A stretch of DNA of 64,000 bases from Rhodocyclaceae bacterium (GTDB lineage Bacteria; Pseudomonadota; Gammaproteobacteria; Burkholderiales; Rhodocyclaceae), in the NCBI GenBank assembly GCA_016791105.1, contig JAEUNM010000092.1:1-64000 (forward strand), read 5' to 3'. The notes beneath the pieces were generated by a model, which searched no databases, was not told the DNA's origin, and saw only the letters and a list, made by a program, of their open reading frames with translations. The stretch's first letter is position 1. Every line of letters starts with the position of its first letter. The position numbers were made by a program, and so were the translations under genes. Positions 9,701-17,973 of this stretch are shown here, piece after piece.

Positions 9701-10707
9701 TCGCCTCCGCAGCCGAGCGCGACACCTTCCTGCGCGAAACTGAAACCGGCGACATTGGCGCCGTATTGGCGCGGCCGCTCACGCTCACGGCGGTGGCCGA
9801 AACTGCGCTACGCCTGTGCCGCGGCGAGGCAGCGGCTGGCGCTGGCAATACCGCTGCTGCGCCCAGCGCGGCCTTGCGCCTGCGCGGACTGCGCGCCCTC
9901 GTGGTCGATGACACGGAAATCAATTGTGAAGTCGCGCGCGGACTGCTCGAGGCCGAAGGCGCGTCAGTCGCCACGGCAGACGGCGGCGCTGCCGCGATCG
10001 AATTACTGCAGCGCGAAACGAGCGGGTTCGACATCGTACTGATGGACGTGCAGATGCCGCACATGGACGGCTTCGAGGCGACGCGGCGCATTCGTCAATT
10101 GCCCAGCCTTGCCAATCTGCCCATCGTGGCACTCACCGCCGGCGCGTTGAACAGCCAGCGCGAAGCTGCGCTTGCCGCCGGTCTCGACGACTATCTGACC
10201 AAACCTCTGGATCTGGACGCCATAGTCCGCGTGATCAGCCAACGCTGCGTCCCCCGGCGCGAAGGGCAAAGCGGGGCGGCTGCCGCCGGCACCGCCACGG
10301 CACCCGCCAGCGCTGGCAGCATGACCGAACTGCCCGGGCTGGATGTGGCCACCGGCATGAAGCTGTGCCGGCAGCCGCGCATATACGCCCGCGCACTCGA
10401 CACCTTCTGCAACAACTACGGCAATAGCGCAGCCCAGCTTGCCCAATTCGCCCAAACCGGTGCCGGCCGCGAACTTAAGGCGCTGGCGCACAAGCTGCGC
10501 GGCGTGGCGGCAAACCTGGGCATGCACGGCGTGGCGTCGGCCGCCGCGGCGCTGGAAGAAGCTGCGGGGTCGCGCGCCACCGAGCACAATTGGCAGGAAC
10601 TGGCCGCCGCCTGCGCGCCGGCCGTGGCGGAAGCCATCGCCAGCGCGAAGCTGTATGTCGCGTCACGTGCGGCGGAAGCGGATATGCAGGCAAGCGTGTC
10701 GAGTTGA
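6706..10707 (+). CDS. hybrid sensor histidine kinase, PAS-PAS-HisKA-HATPase-REC-REC-HPt
   Basis: About 1333 aa. Order: TM1 (about 22-43), a periplasmic sensor region of about 280 residues, TM2 (about 327-350), PAS1 (about 380-500), PAS2 (about 535-650), HisKA with the phospho-acceptor His in SHEIRTPLSG (about 687), HATPase with GTGLGLAICRQLVELMGG, then two receiver domains and a C-terminal HPt with LAHKLRGVAANLG (His about 1262). Receiver 1 is degraded: the usual acidic pair is replaced in LVVSTQAVQ and the conserved Lys is Arg (LARPL), though LMDANLPD keeps the Asp. Receiver 2 (VVDDTEIN, LMDVQMP, LTKPL) is complete. The start at 6706 is uncertain; a TTG at 6610 is in frame. No partner response regulator is adjacent. 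Confidence 0.85.
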   Translation: MITRIGLLPKSCADCQVPRTAILPSTLRLFLPLAVLILALAWWEASRTVDEFAAERLNEAAHDAEAGSQLFLRELGDPLRHVANLAREHTVRREIESGDEHASQFAGTSFSTLLSRNPQYDQVRWIDETGRERLRYVHADGIPRRVADQDLRDLSGRDYFVSAMRAAPGQIYLSAIELSVEQGRAVVPHKPLLRVAVPVSDSKGAPRGILVINVLAAQLLDAAAAGLGEPEQRSMVVNGAGYWLRASDPQDEWGFMFGRDVTLAKRHPDAWAQMQNAAAGKFASDSGLWAWHTITPPGAQIATSGMPWRTVVKIDPSLVDAKRQQIWLRTTAIASLALALCGLLCVGLARWRVERDAALVAAGRANANAAAAAERLVAQHKLHELSELLGNLVNSSEDAIISTTPDGLVTSWNPAAERLYGYTAAEMRGQPLDALFAPGAEQAERQARAQVLSGATLRGFETVNRNKEGLLIDIAASISALRDAEGGIVGTARIARDVTQDKLLTHELQTHREHLEELVANRTEALSAAKRDIEQRERFIRTVTDHLPGTVSYWDSDLVCHFANRAYRDWFGMEPDSMLGRQMSELFGGTEWYARKLDAAKAALAGEARRVERSVVHNDGHQVHAVVDFIPDRSGAEIRGMYVLATDISAIKEAELQLRQTNSELSTAVARADGATVAKSAFLATMSHEIRTPLSGIMGLASLIERQPLAAETRAMVTKISGAGRTLMRIINDILDFSKVEAGKLELESTEFSLQDLVDEVAAMVATLPGDKPIDLVFEPLPPGLPMLRGDPLRLQQILVNFLSNAIKFTNAGHVLLGVETQPAAGGRLAMRFFVRDTGPGIAEQRQAHIFEPFGQENSSTARQYGGTGLGLAICRQLVELMGGRIGLVSAPDQGSEFWFSVELEAMQRAAPAAPDLGGLTVLVVSTQAVQRNSLAQLLSNAGATVDSAAMAASARERLAGGAYDLVLMDANLPDASGLALADALRAAPASARTRSILVASAAERDTFLRETETGDIGAVLARPLTLTAVAETALRLCRGEAAAGAGNTAAAPSAALRLRGLRALVVDDTEINCEVARGLLEAEGASVATADGGAAAIELLQRETSGFDIVLMDVQMPHMDGFEATRRIRQLPSLANLPIVALTAGALNSQREAALAAGLDDYLTKPLDLDAIVRVISQRCVPRREGQSGAAAAGTATAPASAGSMTELPGLDVATGMKLCRQPRIYARALDTFCNNYGNSAAQLAQFAQTGAGRELKALAHKLRGVAANLGMHGVASAAAALEEAAGSRATEHNWQELAAACAPAVAEAIASAKLYVASRAAEADMQASVSS

Positions 10708-11157
10708 GCCGGAGACGGGCTCAATGCCGTTAAGTCAAGTTCCTGCGGCAATCTTGAAGTCCGATTTCCTTCGCCCCCTCCCCTCTCCCGCAAGCGGGCG
10801 AGGAGCGCCCGCTCGTCGCGTACTGCATAGCATCGCCGGCTTCGGACAAAAGCCCTCGACGAATCAGCGCAGCACGGCGCGTCCCCCCTTCGCCCGCGAG
10901 TCCCCTTACCTTAAAGGCTTTGGAGACGGGCCCTGCTCTCAAGGCAGTCCGCGGCGCAGTGACTGCGCCATTGCGGCGGGATTTTGCGTTTCCACAGTGA
11001 TCGAGCGGGGTCGGGCCAAGCGCGCGCCCTTGCGGTGAGCTTAGGCGACTCTCCTGGGGCCACGGACCCCGCCCCCAGGGAATGTGGCCGCCGGCACGAC
11101 CAGCACCCCAGCCGGCGCGGATATTCCCGGATCAAGGCGCCGCATGGGCCTTCGCCA
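10708..11157. other. 450-bp gap between two convergent kinase genes
   Basis: No convincing gene is present. At 10775-10818 the sequence runs ccctcccctctcccgcaagc then gggcgaggagcgcccgctcg, giving the small hairpin cccgc-aa-gcggg (10787-10798) and an overlapping one at 10796-10812. It resembles the dispersed boundary repeat common in GC-rich Gram-negative genomes. No T-rich terminator was found for either convergent gene. Confidence 0.4.
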
Positions 11158-14100
11158 TCAAGCCGGCGGCTGCTCCAAATCCGGGGTCGATCCGGACTGC
11201 GCCCAGCCCAGTATGCCTTGCACGACGGCCGCGAGTTCTGTGCCCACTTGCTCTGCGCCAGACCTGCAAGCAGCGAGGTCACGTGCGCGCGCGGTCGTTT
11301 CCAGCTTTGCGGCACTCTGGCTCAACGCGTAAGCCCCCAGGGTGGCGGCGACGCCTTTCAGTGAGTGGGCGTGGCGAATCGCGCTTTCCCAATCTTCGGC
11401 ATCCAGCGCGGCGGCGAAGCGGGCCGGAAAATCGCGCCCGTGCGTTTCGTTGAAGCGCAGCAGCAGGCGACGCAACATCGCAGCATTGCCGCCCACGTTG
11501 GACAAGGCGGCCGACATCGAAATACCGGCCAGTTCTGGCTGCTCCGGCGGCAGCGTGGCCGTAGCAACTGCGACGGCGGCCAGCGGGACTGCTGGCGCAG
11601 GCGACACGGCGGTCGCCGCTGCCGGCGCGCTGGTTTCTTCCGGCTGCGGGGGCGCGCCGTGCTCCAACGGCGCTGCAGAGTCGGCGCAGCGTGCCATCAC
11701 GGCGGGCAAACAGGCACGCAGGCACTGGTGCAATTCGTCCAGCCGCAAGGGCTTGCTCACATGCTCGTTCATGCCGGCGGCGATGCAGCGGGCCTGGTCC
11801 TCGGTCATGGAATTGGCGGTCAGCGCAATAATGGGCAGATCGCGGCAACCCGGCCGCCGGCGCAACTGGCGAGTCGCCTCGTAGCCATCCATGACGGGCA
11901 TGTTGCAGTCCATCAGAATCACGTCCGGCCTTTTGCGCGCCACCTGTTCCAGCGCTTCCACGCCATTGGAGGCGAGCCGCGCCGCGATGCCCACACCGGC
12001 CAGCAACTCGCAAATGACTTCCTGATTGAGCGCAACGTCGTCGACCACCAGTACGTCCAGGGCGCGGAAACAGGACCAGTCGGTCATCGACAGGCTACGC
12101 CTTTCCTCGTCCGGGTGGTCCTCGAAAATGCCCAAGGCGCGACCCAGTTCGACATACAGGTGGCGCAGATTGACCGGCTTGGCCAGCAAGCCGTCGATTT
12201 CATCGCCGATGTCACGCAATTCTTCGGTATGGCTGAATGCCGTGACCAGGATCATGGGCGGTGGTTTGCGGCCACGCTTGCGAAATTCGGCTCGCAACAT
12301 GCGTATGGCCTGCAAGCCATTTACTTCCGGCATGCGCCAATCGACGAAACAGGCGAGATAGTCGGGCAGACCAGGCCTCTGCATGAGTGTCAGCGCCTCT
12401 TGCGCACTGGCGGCGCTGTGTACGATCAGTCCGACCTTGGCTATCGCGCGGCCGATCAGATTCAGCGCCAGCGGGTTGTCATCGACCAGCATGACCGGCC
12501 GCTCCGCATGTTCGGCCAGTTTTTTCGCCAGCCTTGCAATGCCCTCACGGCGGTCGGTACCGGCACAGCCCAGGCGTACCGTGAAATGGAATGTGCTGCC
12601 GGCGCCCGGTTCGCTATCCGCCCAGATGCGGCCACCCATCAATTCGACGATGCGGCGGGAAATCACCAGTCCCAGCCCGGTGCCGCCGTAGCGGCGGGTG
12701 GTGGAAGCGTCGGCCTGGCTAAACGCCTGAAATAGACCGGCCAGTTGGTCCGCACTCATGCCTATGCCCTGGTCGCGCACGGAAAATTGCAATTCGGCCT
12801 GATCCGCGTCTCGCGCCAGGCTGCGCACACTCACCACGACGTCACCGGCATCGGAAAATTTGATCGCGTTGGTCACCAGATTGCTGAGTACCTGCCCCAG
12901 GCGCAGCGGGTCGCCGCGGTAGAGCTGATTTTGCTGTTCGAAATCGAAAGACAGTTCTACCCCCTGCCCTTCGGCACGCAGCCCCACGACGCCGGCCAAT
13001 TGGTCGAATACGCTATCCAGCGTGAAAATCACGCTGTCCATTTCGAGCTTGCCGGCTTCGATCTTGGAGAAATCCAGGATGTCGTTGATTACGTGCAGCA
13101 GGCCGTCGGCTGCAAATTTGATTTTTTCGACGTAATTCTTTTGCCGCGCATCGAGCCGTGTGGCGAGGCAAAGATCCGCCATGCCCAGGATGGCGTTCAT
13201 GGGGGTGCGGATTTCGTGCGACACGGTAGCCACGAAAGCACTTTTGGCGCGCGTCGCGGCTTCGGCGCGCTCCTGAGCCCGTTGTGCCTCGTGCAGCGCC
13301 CAGTGATCGGACAAATCGCTGGCGAAACAGACGAACAAGGTTTCGCCGGACGCCTCCACGCGCGCCAGGGCCAGCCGTATTGGCACCCGGCTGGCGTCGG
13401 GTCTTTGCGCGGCCAATTCCAGCGTAAGGCCAGGGCTGCCGCGCGCGCCGGCTTCGATATAGTCGTAAATCTGTTGCGCCTCGGGGCCGGCGGATACCGG
13501 CAGCAAGGCATGCAGGCTGTGGCCCTGCACCTGTTCCGCCGCTCGCCCGAACAATCGCACTGCGGCTGGATTGAGGGCCAGCACGGTGCCGTGGCGGTCC
13601 AGTGTCAGGATGCCATCGACGGCATGGTCGAACTGGGTTTGCAGCCGCAACTGGCTTTGTTTCAGGCGGGCATTGAGCTGGCGGTAGCCGATGATGGCAT
13701 GTGCCGCGCCCGTCAGCGCACACACCAGCGCCGATACCAGGCCTATCGCCAGCGCCAGAGTCGCACTGGGCTGGCCGCCGGCCACCTGTTCGGTGGCGGG
13801 CTGGCCGACGAAGCGCGCGGCAGCCATGGCCGTATAGTGCATGCCGCTGATTGCCAGTCCCATCACGACGCCGCTGCCGGCCAGCGCTACCGATGCGCGG
13901 AACCGCCGCCCCAGACCGTAGCGTATCCATAGCGCGAGCCAGCCCAATACGACCGCCACGCCGATCGACGCGGCAAACCAGAGCGGGTCGTAGCGCAGCA
14001 CCGGGGCCATGCGCATGGCCGCCATGCCGGTGTAGTGCATGCCGCCTATGCCGGCGCCAACGAGCGCCCCGGCCAGCGCAATGCGCGCCGGCGACGGGCT

Positions 14101-14442
14101 GGCACGATCGAGCAGCGACAGCGCGATCGCGGCCGCGAACAGCGCCGGCAGCAGCGACAGCAGAGTCAGTCCGGGCGCATAACTGACCGGTGAGCAAAGA
14201 TCGAACGCCAGCATGCCGATGAAGTGCATGGCCCAGACGCCGCCGGCGAAGGCGCACACGCCGGCGGCGCGTCCCAGCGGCCGCATGACGCCCGCGAGTT
14301 GGCGCGTGGGACCGGCCAGTTGCAGTGCCAGAATAGCCGCGGCGATCGCCACGCTTACCGACAGCGCGACCAGCCAGGGCTCATGAATGCCCGTAACGAG
14401 CGGCACGCCCGTCGCGTCGAATAGAAAAAATTGATCGTTCAT
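11158..14442 (-). CDS. MHYT-domain hybrid histidine kinase, MHYT-PAS-HisKA-HATPase-REC-REC-HPt
   Basis: 1094 aa. The N-terminal membrane sensor has three MHYT-type motifs, MHFIGM (72-77), MHYTGM (135-140) and MHYTAM (201-206), within seven or so hydrophobic segments; this domain is proposed to sense diatomic gases through bound metal. Then come PAS (about 265-380), HisKA (His409 in VSHEIRTPMNAILG), HATPase (GTGLGLVISRRIVELMGG), receiver 1 (MLVDDNP, CFVDWRMP, LLAKPV), receiver 2 (VVDDVALN, LMDCNMP, VSKPL) and HPt (HAHSLKGVAATLG). Both receivers look intact, unlike the neighbouring kinase. ATG at 14442; a possible sigma-28-like promoter lies at 14521-14547. It converges on the first hybrid kinase, with no shared operon. 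Confidence 0.88.
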   Translation of the reverse strand: MNDQFFLFDATGVPLVTGIHEPWLVALSVSVAIAAAILALQLAGPTRQLAGVMRPLGRAAGVCAFAGGVWAMHFIGMLAFDLCSPVSYAPGLTLLSLLPALFAAAIALSLLDRASPSPARIALAGALVGAGIGGMHYTGMAAMRMAPVLRYDPLWFAASIGVAVVLGWLALWIRYGLGRRFRASVALAGSGVVMGLAISGMHYTAMAAARFVGQPATEQVAGGQPSATLALAIGLVSALVCALTGAAHAIIGYRQLNARLKQSQLRLQTQFDHAVDGILTLDRHGTVLALNPAAVRLFGRAAEQVQGHSLHALLPVSAGPEAQQIYDYIEAGARGSPGLTLELAAQRPDASRVPIRLALARVEASGETLFVCFASDLSDHWALHEAQRAQERAEAATRAKSAFVATVSHEIRTPMNAILGMADLCLATRLDARQKNYVEKIKFAADGLLHVINDILDFSKIEAGKLEMDSVIFTLDSVFDQLAGVVGLRAEGQGVELSFDFEQQNQLYRGDPLRLGQVLSNLVTNAIKFSDAGDVVVSVRSLARDADQAELQFSVRDQGIGMSADQLAGLFQAFSQADASTTRRYGGTGLGLVISRRIVELMGGRIWADSEPGAGSTFHFTVRLGCAGTDRREGIARLAKKLAEHAERPVMLVDDNPLALNLIGRAIAKVGLIVHSAASAQEALTLMQRPGLPDYLACFVDWRMPEVNGLQAIRMLRAEFRKRGRKPPPMILVTAFSHTEELRDIGDEIDGLLAKPVNLRHLYVELGRALGIFEDHPDEERRSLSMTDWSCFRALDVLVVDDVALNQEVICELLAGVGIAARLASNGVEALEQVARKRPDVILMDCNMPVMDGYEATRQLRRRPGCRDLPIIALTANSMTEDQARCIAAGMNEHVSKPLRLDELHQCLRACLPAVMARCADSAAPLEHGAPPQPEETSAPAAATAVSPAPAVPLAAVAVATATLPPEQPELAGISMSAALSNVGGNAAMLRRLLLRFNETHGRDFPARFAAALDAEDWESAIRHAHSLKGVAATLGAYALSQSAAKLETTARARDLAACRSGAEQVGTELAAVVQGILGWAQSGSTPDLEQPPA

Positions 14443-14474
14443 AGGCGCGCCCGCACCCGGCGCTTTTTAGAATT

Positions 14475-14502
14475 CCGGCGCGCAACGATTGCGGCGCGCC
14501 GG
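14475..14502. other. perfect 9-bp stem-loop upstream of the MHYT kinase
   Basis: ccggcgcgc (14475-14483) and gcgcgccgg (14494-14502) are exact inverted repeats around a 10-nt loop. In the minus direction the hairpin lies between trpC and the MHYT kinase start, but no T-run follows, so it is not a standard intrinsic terminator. It would be part of the kinase leader if the promoter at 14521-14547 is used. Confidence 0.45.
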
Positions 14503-14520
14503 ATCGGGTACTAATTCTCC

Positions 14521-14547
14521 CTAACGGGACGAGTGGGCATTTCTTTA
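14521..14547 (-). promoter_or_regulatory. candidate sigma-28 (FliA) promoter of the MHYT kinase
   Basis: Read on the minus strand: TAAAGAAA, 11 nt, CCCGTTAG. The core TAAAG and CCG match the FliA consensus with exact 11-nt spacing; the -10 half is imperfect. It lies about 80 nt upstream of the kinase ATG. Confidence 0.4.
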
Positions 14548-14724
14548 GGAAGGAGAGCAGGATTGCAGCGCAGGCGTAGCGATAGGTGCCTTTGCCCACA
14601 TGCGGCAAAGCGAATTTGAAGCGCTGGTGCGGCGCCTCCGGCTCTGCGCCGGCCAAACGGCCGCCGCGACCAGGTCTGGCGCCCGTGGCCGAATGGGCAG
14701 CAGTGCGAGCTTGCCGCCCGCCGC

Positions 14725-15567
14725 CTAGACCAGCACAGCCGGTGTGCCAAACAATCGCGCCAGTTCCGCACCCGGATCTGCGGCACGCATGAATGCTTCG
14801 CCCACCAGGAATGCATGCACGCCAGTGCTGCGCATGAGCGCGACGTCGGCAGCGGACAGGATGCCGCTTTCGGTAATCACCAACTTGTTTTCGGGTATGC
14901 GCGGCAACTGGCTCAGGGTGGTGGCCAGCGAAACTTCGAAACTGCGCAAATTGCGGTTGTTGATGCCCAGCAAAGGGGTTTCCAGGCGCAGCGCGATATC
15001 CAGTTCCTGTGCGTCGTGAACCTCGGCCAGCACGGCCATTCCAAGTCCGTGGGCAGCTTTTTCCAACGCGGCCAGGCGCGAGTACGCCTGTTCGGCTTCC
15101 CCGGCTGCGCCACTGGCATCGAAAAACGCCGCCACGATGAGCAGGATGCAATCCGCCCCCATCGCGCGTGCTTCGGCGATCTGGTAATCGTCGATCATGA
15201 AATCCTTGCGCAGCACGGGAAGCTGGCAGGCCGCCCGCGCCTGTTGCAAGAACTCCGGCGCGCCTTGAAAAAACTGCCGGTCGGTCAATACCGACAGGCA
15301 GGCGGCGCCGTGCCGGGCATAGCTGGCGGCGATTTCGGCGGGATGGAAATTTTCCCGCAGCAGGCCTTTGGACGGGCTGGCACGCTTGATTTCGGCAATC
15401 ACCGCTGCCGCGCCGGCCGAGGTACGCGCCCGCATTGCAGCGACAAAATCGCGCGCCGGTGGCGCGGCTTCCGCCTCGTGCCGCAGCGCGGCGTAGGGTT
15501 TCGCGGCGGAAGCGGCCGCGATTTCCTCGCGCTTGACGGCAAGGATGCGCTTCAGGATGTCAGACAT
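14725..15567 (-). CDS. trpC: indole-3-glycerol phosphate synthase
   Basis: A 280-aa TIM-barrel enzyme converting 1-(o-carboxyphenylamino)-1-deoxyribulose 5-phosphate to indole-3-glycerol phosphate in tryptophan synthesis. Family signatures: [31 protein letters not shown] (catalytic Lys), [21 protein letters not shown] (in part), [13 protein letters not shown] and ITESGI. The length is normal for a monofunctional TrpC. The ATG at 15567 overlaps the end of the upstream Uma2-family gene by 8 nt, implying translational coupling to it. trpF, trpB and trpA are not here, consistent with the split trp arrangement of betaproteobacteria. No terminator is obvious downstream. Confidence 0.95.
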   Translation of the reverse strand: MSDILKRILAVKREEIAAASAAKPYAALRHEAEAAPPARDFVAAMRARTSAGAAAVIAEIKRASPSKGLLRENFHPAEIAASYARHGAACLSVLTDRQFFQGAPEFLQQARAACQLPVLRKDFMIDDYQIAEARAMGADCILLIVAAFFDASGAAGEAEQAYSRLAALEKAAHGLGMAVLAEVHDAQELDIALRLETPLLGINNRNLRSFEVSLATTLSQLPRIPENKLVITESGILSAADVALMRSTGVHAFLVGEAFMRAADPGAELARLFGTPAVLV

Positions 15568-16144
15568 TGTTGTCCTCGGGGGGCTCTTCGGTATCGCGCA
15601 ACAATTCGTCCACTGCAATGCGCAGCCCGACCGACTCCAGTTCCAGCGCTTCGCCGGGGCCGTACTCGTACAGCACCCAATGCTGTTCCGCATTGCGCCG
15701 GAATATTTCGATGCGGCGCGCCGCCAGATCGATCAAACCGTATTCGCGCAGGTCGGGCAGTTTGCGGTAGGCGGCGAATTTTGCGCCGCGGTCGAACGCG
15801 GCCGTACCGTCCGATAGCACTTCGACGATCAGGCAGGGGTGGCTGAGGTATTGCGGGGTGGTGCGATCGCGTGGATCGCACGTCACAACCACGTCCGGAT
15901 AGAAGAAGGCGTCCGCTTCGTCGATGCGAACTTTTGCATCCGACGCGTAAGCGCGGCAGGGCGAACCGCGTAAGTGCATGTGTAGGGCGGAAAACAGATT
16001 GCCGGTCGCGGTTACGTGGGATAGCCGCGCCCCGACCATCGCATACACCTCGCCAGCCAGATATTCGTGCTTGTCCGGCTGGGTCTGTTCCCAGGCCAGA
16101 TAGCTGCCAGCGTCAAATTTCGCGTTTTCCTGTGCCAATCCCAT
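15560..16144 (-). CDS. Uma2 family protein (DUF820, PD-(D/E)XK-like)
   Basis: A 194-aa member of the Uma2/DUF820 family, which has a restriction-endonuclease-like fold. Visible elements: [21 protein letters not shown] in part near the N-terminus, then the PD-(D/E)XK pieces [17 protein letters not shown] and [17 protein letters not shown]. Family functions are uncertain; these proteins are abundant in cyanobacteria and scattered in other phyla. The ATG at 16144 is chosen because GGGAG lies ahead of it and trpD ends 34 nt upstream. It sits inside the trp operon, overlapping trpC by 8 nt. It is best seen as an inserted or recruited gene, and nothing in it points to tryptophan metabolism. Confidence 0.85.
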   Translation of the reverse strand: MGLAQENAKFDAGSYLAWEQTQPDKHEYLAGEVYAMVGARLSHVTATGNLFSALHMHLRGSPCRAYASDAKVRIDEADAFFYPDVVVTCDPRDRTTPQYLSHPCLIVEVLSDGTAAFDRGAKFAAYRKLPDLREYGLIDLAARRIEIFRRNAEQHWVLYEYGPGEALELESVGLRIAVDELLRDTEEPPEDNNV

Positions 16145-16178
16145 CGATCGCTCCCGGCGCCCGTTCGCAACCCAGCGT

Positions 16179-17210
16179 TCAGCCGGCGAGCTTTTGCGTG
16201 GCGGCCACGAATTCCGCCAGACGCGCGCGCGCCGCGCCGCTGGCGATGAGGTCCAGGGCCTGTTCCACGCCATCGGCAATGGTGTCGGCGCGGCCGGATA
16301 CATAAAGGCTTGCCCCGGCATTCAGCGCCACGATGTCGCGCGCGGCGGCAATCTTTCCGTCCAGCGCGCCCAGCACCATGTCGCGTGACGCTTCCACATT
16401 TGCCGCGCGCAAGGCGCTGCCGTCATGTATGGGCAGGTTGAATTGTTCCGGCTCGACCGTGTATTCCTTGACCTGACCGTCCTTCAATTCGCCTACCAGG
16501 GTCGGCCCGGTGATGGAAAGTTCGTCCAGCCCGTCCCGCCCGTGTACGGTGAGCGCGCGCCGGCTACCCAGGCGCTCCAGCACGCGCACCTGTATGCCGA
16601 CCAGATCGGGATGGAACACCCCCAGCACCTGATGCGGCGCGCCGGCCGGGTTGGTAAGCGGGCCAAGAATGTTGAATATCGTGCGCACGCCCAGTTCGCG
16701 CCGCACCGGCGCGGCGTGTTTCATGGCGCTGTGATGGTTGGGCGCGAACATGAAGCCGACCCCGGTTTGCGCGATGCACTCGGCTATCGCCTCCGGTTTC
16801 AGGTTGATATTGGCCCCCAGTGCTTCCAGCACATCCGCCGAACCGCACTGCGAGGACACCGAGCGGCCGCCGTGCTTGGCCACCTTGGCACCGCCTGCGG
16901 CAGCGACGAACATGGCGGCGGTGGAAATATTGAAGGTGTGCGCGCCGTCGCCGCCGGTGCCGCAGGTATCGACCAGGTGGCCGTCGTCCAGTACCTGCAC
17001 CTTGGTGGACAGTTCGCGCATCACTTCGGCCGCCGCGGCAATTTCGCCTATGGTTTCCTTTTTGACGCGCAGGCCCACCACCAGCGCCGAAATCATGACC
17101 GGCGTGACTTCGCCGGACATGATGGCACGCATGAGCGCCAGCATTTCGTCATGAAAAATTTCGCGATGTTCGATTACGCGCTGGAGCGCCTGCTGTGCCG
17201 TGATCGTCAT
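16179..17210 (-). CDS. trpD: anthranilate phosphoribosyltransferase
   Basis: A 343-aa enzyme transferring phosphoribose from PRPP to anthranilate, the second step of tryptophan synthesis. Signatures: [17 protein letters not shown] for PRPP/Mg binding, [22 protein letters not shown], and [22 protein letters not shown] for anthranilate binding. The length matches the family. It is a stand-alone TrpD, not fused to TrpG. The trpG stop lies 29 nt upstream. The next gene, Uma2-like, separates it from trpC. Confidence 0.96.
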   Translation of the reverse strand: MTITAQQALQRVIEHREIFHDEMLALMRAIMSGEVTPVMISALVVGLRVKKETIGEIAAAAEVMRELSTKVQVLDDGHLVDTCGTGGDGAHTFNISTAAMFVAAAGGAKVAKHGGRSVSSQCGSADVLEALGANINLKPEAIAECIAQTGVGFMFAPNHHSAMKHAAPVRRELGVRTIFNILGPLTNPAGAPHQVLGVFHPDLVGIQVRVLERLGSRRALTVHGRDGLDELSITGPTLVGELKDGQVKEYTVEPEQFNLPIHDGSALRAANVEASRDMVLGALDGKIAAARDIVALNAGASLYVSGRADTIADGVEQALDLIASGAARARLAEFVAATQKLAG

Positions 17211-17239
17211 TTTTCCCCCTTTGGCGGCAAGGCCGGCCC

Positions 17240-17809
17240 TCAGGCCGCCGCGCGCAGAAAGTTGCGCAGCAAGTCGTGGCCGTGTTCGGTCATGATGGAT
17301 TCCGGATGAAACTGCACGCCCTCGACCAGAAATTGCCGGTGGCGCACGCCCATGATTTCGCCGTCCTGCGTCCAGGCCGTGACTTCCAGGCAGTCCGGCA
17401 AGGTTTCGCGGCGTATCGCGAGCGAATGATAGCGCGTCGCCGTGAGCGGATTGGGCAGGCCGCCGAACACGCCCTGGTCGGCGTGATGAACCGCCGAAGT
17501 TTTGCCGTGCATCATCTGTTTGGCATGGACCACTTCACCGCCGAACGCTTCGCCTATGCTCTGATGGCCCAGGCACACTCCCAGCAGCGGAATGCGCCCA
17601 GCGTAGGCGCGTATGGCCGGCACCGAAATCCCCGCCTGAGCCGGCGCGCAAGGGCCGGGCGAAATGACGATCACGTCGGGATGCAGGGCCTCGATGTCGT
17701 CCAGGCCGATGGCATCGTTGCGATACACGCGCACGTCTTCACCCAGTTCACCGAAATACTGCACGAGGTTATAGGTGAATGAGTCGTAATTGTCGATCAT
17801 GAGTAGCAT
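17240..17809 (-). CDS. trpG: anthranilate synthase glutamine amidotransferase subunit
   Basis: A 189-aa class I glutamine amidotransferase supplying ammonia to TrpE. The start [18 protein letters not shown] is family-typical. The nucleophile Cys is in [17 protein letters not shown], the His-Glu pair in [11 protein letters not shown], and the oxyanion region is [12 protein letters not shown]. In many bacteria this subunit also serves PabB; no pabB is in the window. The ATG at 17809 lies 2 nt after the stop of the 53-codon ORF that fills the trpE-trpG gap. Confidence 0.96.
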   Translation of the reverse strand: MLLMIDNYDSFTYNLVQYFGELGEDVRVYRNDAIGLDDIEALHPDVIVISPGPCAPAQAGISVPAIRAYAGRIPLLGVCLGHQSIGEAFGGEVVHAKQMMHGKTSAVHHADQGVFGGLPNPLTATRYHSLAIRRETLPDCLEVTAWTQDGEIMGVRHRQFLVEGVQFHPESIMTEHGHDLLRNFLRAAA

Positions 17810-17811
17810 GT

Positions 17812-17973
17812 TCAGGCTATCCCTTTGACTTGTTGCATTTGGCCGCTTGCCGCTGGTTCGGCGCGGTTCATGTGCCGAGGCCGGATCCGGTATTCGGCGC
17901 GCAAACGTGGCGTGCCCTCATCTGGCGCACTGCATGCGGCAGGAATGGCAATTTCCAGCCGGCACGTACCCAT
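17812..17973 (-). CDS. possible 53-aa ORF bridging trpE and trpG
   Basis: The 53-codon frame begins with an ATG that shares one base with the trpE stop (TGATG at 17975-17971) and ends in TGA 2 nt before the trpG ATG. It therefore exactly fills the gap and would be coupled at both ends. It starts [20 protein letters not shown] and ends QMQQVKGIA; no domain, signal or membrane segment is seen. It may be a true small protein, a coupling ORF that keeps ribosomes moving into trpG, or chance. Confidence 0.4.
   Translation of the reverse strand: MGTCRLEIAIPAACSAPDEGTPRLRAEYRIRPRHMNRAEPAASGQMQQVKGIA

Noticed and set aside
11365..12735. 456-codon plus-strand frame opposite the MHYT kinase
   Set aside because: Antisense shadow of the kinase REC/HPt region; no domain seen in translation.
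14475..14502. Stem-loop considered as trpC terminator
   Set aside because: No T-run follows on either strand; it lies over 200 nt beyond trpC and closer to the kinase start.
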